A DNA stretch of 17,860 bases, taken from positions 1 through 17,860 of the forward strand of contig CAJGDL010000017.1 in NCBI GenBank assembly GCA_904502075.1, in the 5' to 3' direction. This document shows positions 13,703-17,860 of the stretch, piece by piece. Positions within the stretch are counted from its first letter, which is position 1; every line of letters starts with the position of its first letter. The notes under the pieces are model-generated. The model saw only the letters and a program-made list of their open reading frames with translations, had not been told where the DNA came from and ran no database searches. The DNA is from an uncultured Alistipes sp. (GTDB lineage Bacteria > Bacteroidota > Bacteroidia > Bacteroidales > Rikenellaceae). A program made the position numbers and the translations under genes.

Positions 13703-13741
13703 ACTTTTTTTGTCGAGGGATTTTGTCGCGACAAAAAAAGT
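13703..13741. repeat. 13-bp perfect inverted repeat with embedded 16-bp palindrome
   Basis: ACTTTTTTTGTCG (13703-13715) and CGACAAAAAAAGT (13729-13741) are exact complements. The sequence between them ends in TTTTGTCG, which with the right arm creates a second perfect palindrome, TTTTGTCGCGACAAAA (13721-13736). It overlaps the T-run of the ridA terminator. Confidence 0.7.
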
Positions 13742-13778
13742 CCCGGATGCAACATACATCAGGTATGCTCCATCCGGG
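13731..13778 (-). terminator. intrinsic terminator of the 94-aa gene-ridA unit
   Basis: Stem CCCGGATG (13742-13749) / CATCCGGG (13771-13778), with additional partial pairing of CATAC and GTATG inside. On the minus strand it is followed by ACTTTTTTTG (complement of 13732-13741). It lies 44 nt past the ridA stop. Confidence 0.87.
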
Positions 13779-13821
13779 GCAAGCAAGGGATAGGCCGTAC
13801 ATGCAGCCTTATCGCAACAAA

Positions 13822-14193
13822 TTATTTTACGGCGATGGCATCGATCTCCACCAAAGCACCCATCGGGAGCTTGGCCACCTCGTAGCAGATACGAGCAGGT
13901 TTATCGCCCTGGAAGTACTCGGCGTAGATGGCGTTCATCGCGCCGAAGTCGGCGATCGAGTCGAGCAGTACGGTGGTCTTCACTACGTTGTCGTAGGTAT
14001 AGCCGGCCTCTGCGAGGATGTGGCCCAGGTTCTTGAGCGACTGGTGGGTCTGTGCCTCGATGCCCTCGGCCATCTGGCCCGTAGCACCATCAATGGGGAG
14101 CTGGCCCGAGATATAGAGGGCGCCATTCTCCACGGCCTGCGAGTAGGGGCCTACGGCTTTGGGGGCCAAAGGCGATGCAATAATCTTCTTCAT
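13822..14193 (-). CDS. ridA: RidA family reactive intermediate/imine deaminase
   Basis: 123 residues, standard for the YjgF/YER057c/UK114 family. RidA hydrolyses reactive enamine/imine intermediates such as 2-aminoacrylate made by PLP enzymes. The family marks are present: GPYSQAV (15-21), YISGQLPID (27-35), MNAIYAEYF (86-94), and PARICYEVAKLPMGALVEIDAIA (99-121), with the substrate-binding Arg101, Cys103 and Glu116. All are at expected positions, so it is probably active. It follows the 94-residue unknown by 30 nt in one transcript and ends at a clear terminator. It probably acts as a trimer in the cytoplasm, as known for the family. Confidence 0.94.
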   Translation of the reverse strand: MKKIIASPLAPKAVGPYSQAVENGALYISGQLPIDGATGQMAEGIEAQTHQSLKNLGHILAEAGYTYDNVVKTTVLLDSIADFGAMNAIYAEYFQGDKPARICYEVAKLPMGALVEIDAIAVK

Positions 14194-14223
14194 AGGTTTC
14201 GTTCTCTTGCGGTTTAACCTTCT

Positions 14224-14508
14224 TTACTTGTTGTTGATCTCGCTCAGGGCCTCGAAGAGCTTCTCGAACTCGTTGTCGAGCTCTACGCGCAGGGCAGCAT
14301 AGTGCTTGCGCACGAGCGAGGGGTTGTGGGGCTCGGCGGGGTTGTTCACCTTCTTCATCATTGCGTTGCGCAACTCCACGGCCTGACGCATCAGGTCGAA
14401 AATCTCCTGCTCTTTCGAGGGCTGGAAGCAGATTGCCATGTCGCAATCGAATACGAGCTCCTCCAGGCAGTAGTCAATCTCCTTTTTCAGGGTTCTCAAA
14501 TTTGCCAT
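14224..14508 (-). CDS. conserved hypothetical helical protein, 94 aa
   Basis: 94 residues from MANLRTLKKEIDYCLEEL. An in-frame upstream ATG (14559) would add 17 residues unlike the rest and is not preferred. The protein is acidic and almost wholly predicted helix. Notable are paired cysteines in DYCLEELVFDCD (13-24), another Cys at 28 and a C-terminal helix ending FEALSEINNK. There is no signal peptide or membrane segment, so it is likely cytoplasmic. I do not recognise a named family. It sits 30 nt before ridA and shares its promoter region and terminator. That linkage is the only hint to a role. Confidence 0.78.
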   Translation of the reverse strand: MANLRTLKKEIDYCLEELVFDCDMAICFQPSKEQEIFDLMRQAVELRNAMMKKVNNPAEPHNPSLVRKHYAALRVELDNEFEKLFEALSEINNK

Positions 14509-14593
14509 AATCGTCTCTATTTTTTTGGTTGTTTTTGCTCTGGTTTGCAGCGGGGCCAACGCAATCTTCCGATTCGCCCCAAAGCCTAACGCA

Positions 14594-14601
14594 CAAAGAT
14601 A
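14594..14601 (-). promoter_or_regulatory. -7 box for the 94-aa gene-ridA unit
   Basis: Minus-strand TATCTTTG, a perfect TAnnTTTG match, about 86 nt upstream of the ATG at 14508. The TTTG further upstream is only 14 nt away, shorter than usual. Confidence 0.55.
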
Positions 14602-14616
14602 ATGAAATCTTTTGAC

Positions 14617-14651
14617 AAAAAAAGGCCGAGACCTTAAAAAATGGTCTCGGC
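14617..14651 (-). terminator. intrinsic terminator of the OmpA-like gene
   Basis: 9-bp perfect stem GCCGAGACC (14625-14633) / GGTCTCGGC (14643-14651) with a 9-nt A-rich loop. On the minus strand it is followed by CTTTTTTTG (complement of 14616-14624). It lies 10 nt past the stop codon of the OmpA-like gene. Confidence 0.92.
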
Positions 14652-14661
14652 TGTGAAAATT

Positions 14662-15501
14662 TTATCGCTTTTCGGGGAATTCGACGAGGAATCCCGTGAT
14701 CGCCTCGTCCACCACCAAGCATTCGCCACAGGGGTCGGTACGCGGCTTTTGAGCCATGGTGGGTTTCGCCTCGGGCTTGGGGGCGGGTTTGGGTTGGGGG
14801 ATCGGGGTGCGTACCTCCACGATGCGTTCTCGGTCGAAGTTCACGGCCACCTCCACGCGGCGCAAGTGGGGCAGGATTTGCTCTTTTAGGTACTCCCAGG
14901 CCGAAGGCATCTGCTTCAGGGCGTGCTCTTTTTGATCTGCTGTAAGATGCTTGTCATCAAGGATTTTGAGCACGGTGTCGCGGTCGGGGATGGCGGATTG
15001 GGCCACCATCGTGCGACAACTCTCCCAAGGTTCGGCTACGGAGGAGCTGGTCAGCGGAAAATGGTCTGAGAGGTGGTGTTTTTTGTCGGTGTAGGCTACG
15101 AAGTCGGAGGTGCGTTCTCGGGCCAATTGTTCGTTGAAGGGGTGAGGGCCGTCGGGGGAGGTGTAACCCGTGACGGCGATTTGGCGTACGCGAAGCGTGG
15201 TGTCTTTGGTTAGCGAGAGCAACATCTGCTCGAGAGCCTGTAGCTCCTCCCCGTTTTTATCGAATTGGGAGGAGAGTTGCGCTTGATTGATGCGGTAGTG
15301 GAGAGCGAAGTCGGAGTGGCCCGCTTCATCGACACGATAGCGGCGAATCAGTTGCTCGCCCTCGCGTTCTTCGGCCAGGAGTACCGAATCGATTTTCGGC
15401 TGTGATGGGGTGTGCGGTTGCGCTTGCATAGGCTGCGATGCCGTCCCGAGAGCAAGTAGAGAGGCCAGCATACCAACGGTAGGAAGATAGAGTGTTTTCA
15501 C
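14662..15501 (-). CDS. OmpA-like envelope protein with C-terminal Pro-rich tail and CxxC
   Basis: 279 residues if translation starts at the GTG at 15501. The next ATG, codon 11, would remove the positively charged start of the signal peptide, so GTG is preferred. The signal peptide is about 1-27. Residues about 50-220 form an OmpA-like domain: FALHYRINQAQL (65-76), VTGYTSPDGPHPFNEQLARER (110-130) and LPHLRRVEVAV (210-220). This version, with GYTSPDG instead of GHTDxxG and a long insert rich in SVAEPWE and IPDRD, resembles OmpA-like modules of Bacteroidales proteins encoded near fimbrial loci (DUF3868 neighbourhood). No fimbrial genes are here. A Pro/Lys/Ala-rich linker (about 234-252) leads to DPCGEC (256-261). 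Its function is unknown; it is probably periplasmic or at the outer membrane. Confidence 0.72.
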   Translation of the reverse strand: MKTLYLPTVGMLASLLALGTASQPMQAQPHTPSQPKIDSVLLAEEREGEQLIRRYRVDEAGHSDFALHYRINQAQLSSQFDKNGEELQALEQMLLSLTKDTTLRVRQIAVTGYTSPDGPHPFNEQLARERTSDFVAYTDKKHHLSDHFPLTSSSVAEPWESCRTMVAQSAIPDRDTVLKILDDKHLTADQKEHALKQMPSAWEYLKEQILPHLRRVEVAVNFDRERIVEVRTPIPQPKPAPKPEAKPTMAQKPRTDPCGECLVVDEAITGFLVEFPEKR

Positions 15502-15568
15502 GGCAAAATGAGTTTAAAATTCTTTTGGCAACCTCTACCAAGAACCGAGCCAAACGCTTTTGGGGGAG

Positions 15569-15624
15569 AGTTGAGAATGGGGAGTTATTTCGAATTACAG
15601 CGAAATAACTCCCCATTCTCAACT
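15569..15624. repeat. 24-bp perfect inverted repeat
   Basis: Arms 15569-15592 and 15601-15624 are exact complements (left arm begins AGTTGAGAATGGGG), with an 8-nt loop. It lies 12 nt after the dusB stop and 67 nt before the start of the OmpA-like gene. No T-run follows on either strand, so it is not a classic terminator. It could protect the 3' end of the argS-dusB transcript or be a dispersed repeat. Confidence 0.88.
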
Positions 15625-15636
15625 TGGGTAAAGCCT

Positions 15637-16659
15637 CTAAATCTCGTGCGAGAGCGGAGCCGGGATGGTCGATCCCATGTCGAAATCGCCCCAATGGTCG
15701 GCGATGTAGTCGAGCGTAGAACAGATCTCCTCGGGATCGTAACTCGTAACGAGTTTCAGGCGGGTTTGCTTGAAGTCGGGCAGCCCCTTGAAGTAGTTGG
15801 TCAGGTGGCGACGCAACTCGAGGATTCCTACGCGCTCTCCCTTGACCTCCAGCGATTTGCGTAGGTGTTCTTTGGCAATCTCTACGCGCTCCACTACCGA
15901 GGGCTGGGGCAGGAGTTCTCCTGTGTTGAGGTAGTGCTTGACCTCTCGAAAGATCCAGGGACGGCCGTAGGTGGCGCGACCGATCATGATGCCGTCCACT
16001 CCGTAGCGGTCGAAATACTCCTTGGCCTTCTCGGCCGAGTCAATATCGCCGTTGCCGATGATGGGAATCTGGATGCGGGGATCGTTCTTGATCTTGCCGA
16101 TTAGCGACCAGTCGGCCTCTCCTCTATACATTTGCGCGCGCGTGCGCCCGTGAATGGTGAGGGCGGCGATGCCCACATCCTGTAGGCGCAGGGCGATCTC
16201 CTCGATGTTTTTCGACTCCTCGTCCCATCCCAGGCGGGTCTTGACCGTCACGGGTTTCTTCACCGCCTCCACAATTTGGCGAGTCATCTCGACCATCAGC
16301 GGCACATCGCGCATCATGCCCGATCCGGCTCCGCGTCCGGCGATCTTCTTCATCGGACAGCCGAAGTTGATGTCGATGAAGTCAGGGTTGGCCGTCTCGG
16401 CGATGCGGGCGGCTTCGACCATCGGCTCGATCAGGTGGCCGTAGATCTGAATCCCCACGGGACGCTCCCCTTCGTCGATGTTGAGCTTTGCGCGCGACTT
16501 CCAGGCATCGCGAATCAGTCCGTCGGAGGAGATAAACTCGGTGGTAACGACATCGGCCCCGAACCGCTTACACATGTAGCGGAACGAGGGGTCGGTTACA
16601 TCCTCCATCGGTGCCAGGAAGAGGGGCTTTTCGCCCAATTCGATGTCGGCGATCTTCAT
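15637..16659 (-). CDS. dusB: tRNA-dihydrouridine synthase DusB
   Basis: 340 residues, typical of DusB. It is an FMN enzyme that reduces uridine to dihydrouridine in the tRNA D-loop using NADPH. The N-terminal FMN-binding strand is LFLAPMEDVTDPSFR (13-27). Catalytic Cys101 lies in DINFGCPMKKIAGRGAGS (96-113). K140 in VKTRLGWD and H170 in TIHGRTR contact the flavin and substrate. GNGDI (about 203-207) and GRATYGRPWIF (about 227-237) bind the FMN phosphate. The helical C-terminal tRNA-binding domain follows. It starts only 3 nt after the argS stop, so both probably share one transcript, joining two tRNA-related functions. Confidence 0.95.
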   Translation of the reverse strand: MKIADIELGEKPLFLAPMEDVTDPSFRYMCKRFGADVVTTEFISSDGLIRDAWKSRAKLNIDEGERPVGIQIYGHLIEPMVEAARIAETANPDFIDINFGCPMKKIAGRGAGSGMMRDVPLMVEMTRQIVEAVKKPVTVKTRLGWDEESKNIEEIALRLQDVGIAALTIHGRTRAQMYRGEADWSLIGKIKNDPRIQIPIIGNGDIDSAEKAKEYFDRYGVDGIMIGRATYGRPWIFREVKHYLNTGELLPQPSVVERVEIAKEHLRKSLEVKGERVGILELRRHLTNYFKGLPDFKQTRLKLVTSYDPEEICSTLDYIADHWGDFDMGSTIPAPLSHEI

Positions 16660-16662
16660 GGC

Positions 16663-17860
16663 CTACATGCGTTCGGGAACCTCGATACCCAGCAGACGCA
16701 TGGCGCTTCTCAGGGTGCGGGCCACCACCGAGGCAAGCTGCAGACGCAGGGCTCGCACGGCCTCGTTCGACTCCTTGAGGATCGAGTGGTCGTGGTAATA
16801 CCCGTTGAACTGCTTGGCCAATTCGTAGGCGTAGGCTGCAATGAACGAGGGGGCAAACTGCTCGCCGGCGGCGGCCACCACGGCCGGATACTCCGTGAGG
16901 CTCTTGATGAGCTCCATCTCCTCGGGCAGCAGGGTGCAGGCTACGGCCTTGTCGTAGGCGATTGAAGCCTCTTCGGCCTTGCGCAACACCGAGCAGATGC
17001 GGGCGTGGGTGTACTGGATGAAGGGGCCGGTGTTGCCGTTGAAGTCGATCGACTCCTTCGGATCGAAGAGCATCGTCTTCTTCGGATCGACCTTCAAGAT
17101 GAAGTACTTCAGCGCGCCCAGACCCACCATGGTCGATACGGCCGAGGCCTCCTCCTCCGAGCAGCCGTCGAGTTTACCCAACTCATCCGACATCTCGCGG
17201 GCCGTCTGTACCATCTTCTCAATCAGGTCGTCGGCATCGACCACCGTACCTTCGCGTGATTTCATCTTGCCCTCGGGCAGCTCCACCATGCCATACGAGA
17301 GGTGGGTGATGTGGTCGCTCCAATCGGCATAGCCGAGCTTCTTGAGCACGAGTTTCAGCACCTGGAAGTGGTAGTTCTGCTCGTTGCCCACCACATAGAT
17401 CATGTCGTCGAGGCGATTATCCTCGAAACGGCGGTAGGCCGTACCCAGATCCTGGGTCATGTAGACCGAGGTGCCGTCGCCGCGCAGCAGCAACTTCTGA
17501 TCCAGACCGTCGGCCTCGAGGTCGATCCACACCGAGTTGTCCTCTTTGCGGAAGAATACCCCCTTCTTAAGACCCTCCTCTACGAGCTCCTTGCCCAACA
17601 GGTAGGTCTGCGACTCGTAATATACCTTGTCGAAATCGACACCCAGGGCCTTGTAGGTTACATCGAAGCCTTCGTAGACCCAACCATTCATCTGCTCCCA
17701 AAGGCCATAGACCTCGGGATCTTTGGCCTCCCATTTGCGGAGCCACTCCTGGGCCTGGAGCATGATGGGAGCCTGCTTTTTGGCCTCCTCTTCGGCCATG
17801 CCTTCTGCTACGAGCTCCTTGATCTGCGCCTTGTAGTGCTTATCGAACTCCACATAGTAC
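16663..17860 (-). CDS. argS: arginyl-tRNA synthetase, C-terminal two thirds (5' end outside window)
   Basis: About 398 residues visible; the frame is open through base 17860. Full-length ArgS is about 590-600 residues, so about 200 N-terminal residues, including the HIGH motif, lie beyond the window. It charges tRNA-Arg with arginine. Visible are the class I catalytic region (LLLRGDGTSVYMTQDLGTA, YVVGNEQNYHF, LSYGMVELPEGKMKSREGT) with KMKSREG as the KMSKS-equivalent. The DALR-type helical anticodon-binding domain follows, with IDFNGNTGPFIQYTHARICS and ending LLGIEVPERM. The GTG codon near 17853 is internal and not the real start. It is directly upstream of dusB, with 3 nt between stop and start. 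Confidence 0.94.
   Translation of the reverse strand, partial: YYVEFDKHYKAQIKELVAEGMAEEEAKKQAPIMLQAQEWLRKWEAKDPEVYGLWEQMNGWVYEGFDVTYKALGVDFDKVYYESQTYLLGKELVEEGLKKGVFFRKEDNSVWIDLEADGLDQKLLLRGDGTSVYMTQDLGTAYRRFEDNRLDDMIYVVGNEQNYHFQVLKLVLKKLGYADWSDHITHLSYGMVELPEGKMKSREGTVVDADDLIEKMVQTAREMSDELGKLDGCSEEEASAVSTMVGLGALKYFILKVDPKKTMLFDPKESIDFNGNTGPFIQYTHARICSVLRKAEEASIAYDKAVACTLLPEEMELIKSLTEYPAVVAAAGEQFAPSFIAAYAYELAKQFNGYYHDHSILKESNEAVRALRLQLASVVARTLRSAMRLLGIEVPERM

Larger units (their letters stand above)
13513..13821. other. intergenic region between nrdJ and ridA
   Basis: 309 bp without a credible gene. It contains the nrdJ promoter (13591-13622), a stretch with no recognised feature (about 13650-13700), a 13-bp inverted repeat (13703-13741) and the ridA terminator (13731-13778). 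A 77-codon open frame on the minus strand runs through both the terminator and the promoter and has no family resemblance, so it is not called. No cobalamin riboswitch structure was recognised before nrdJ. Confidence 0.65.

Noticed and set aside
13553..13786. 77-codon minus-strand frame upstream of nrdJ
   Set aside because: It runs through the ridA terminator and the nrdJ promoter and has no family resemblance.

Overview
This window looks like ordinary chromosome from a Bacteroidota gut bacterium, most likely order Bacteroidales and possibly Alistipes/Rikenellaceae. The evidence is repeated TAnnTTTG -7 promoter boxes with poor Shine-Dalgarno sites, and families typical of the phylum: DUF3822 next to rsmD, a TPR protein upstream of a ribH-like gene, recF followed by a DUF721/DciA gene, class II NrdJ, and a secreted GH20 hexosaminidase. 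The genus is inference. There is no integrase, transposase, phage gene, CRISPR array or obvious cargo.

Layout. 1-758 (minus) is the 5' part of a RecD-like helicase, cut by the window edge. 885-2634 (plus) is a compact operon: membrane-anchored unknown protein, DUF3822 protein, RsmD. 2643-2799 is a tRNA-Asp(GUC) with a textbook Bacteroidota promoter and an intrinsic terminator. 2800-3523 has no credible gene but is densely packed with inverted repeats. 3524-5861 (minus) is a GH20 hexosaminidase followed by an M15 peptidase. 6048-6464 (plus) is a small lipoprotein. 6552-7763 (minus) is a TPR membrane protein followed by a lumazine-synthase-like protein that lacks the usual active-site motifs. 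7966-9341 (minus) is recF followed by dciA with ATGA stop-start overlap. 9615-10766 (minus) is a major OmpA-family protein with a 127-bp compound palindrome at its 3' end. 10975-13512 (minus) is the class II ribonucleotide reductase NrdJ. 13822-14508 (minus) is a 94-residue unknown followed by RidA. 14662-15501 (minus) is a second, unusual OmpA-like protein. 15637-17860 (minus) is argS (5' end beyond the window) followed by dusB.

Most genes are core housekeeping: DNA repair and replication (RecD-like, RecF, DciA), dNTP supply (NrdJ), translation (RsmD, tRNA-Asp, ArgS, DusB), metabolite repair (RidA) and envelope (two OmpA-like proteins, M15 peptidase, hexosaminidase, lipoprotein). I did not find a clear new multi-gene system. 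The items most worth a second look are the palindrome island beside tRNA-Asp, the lumazine-synthase homologue that has lost its catalytic motifs, the nested palindrome after ompA, and the 24-bp perfect inverted repeat between dusB and the OmpA-like gene.
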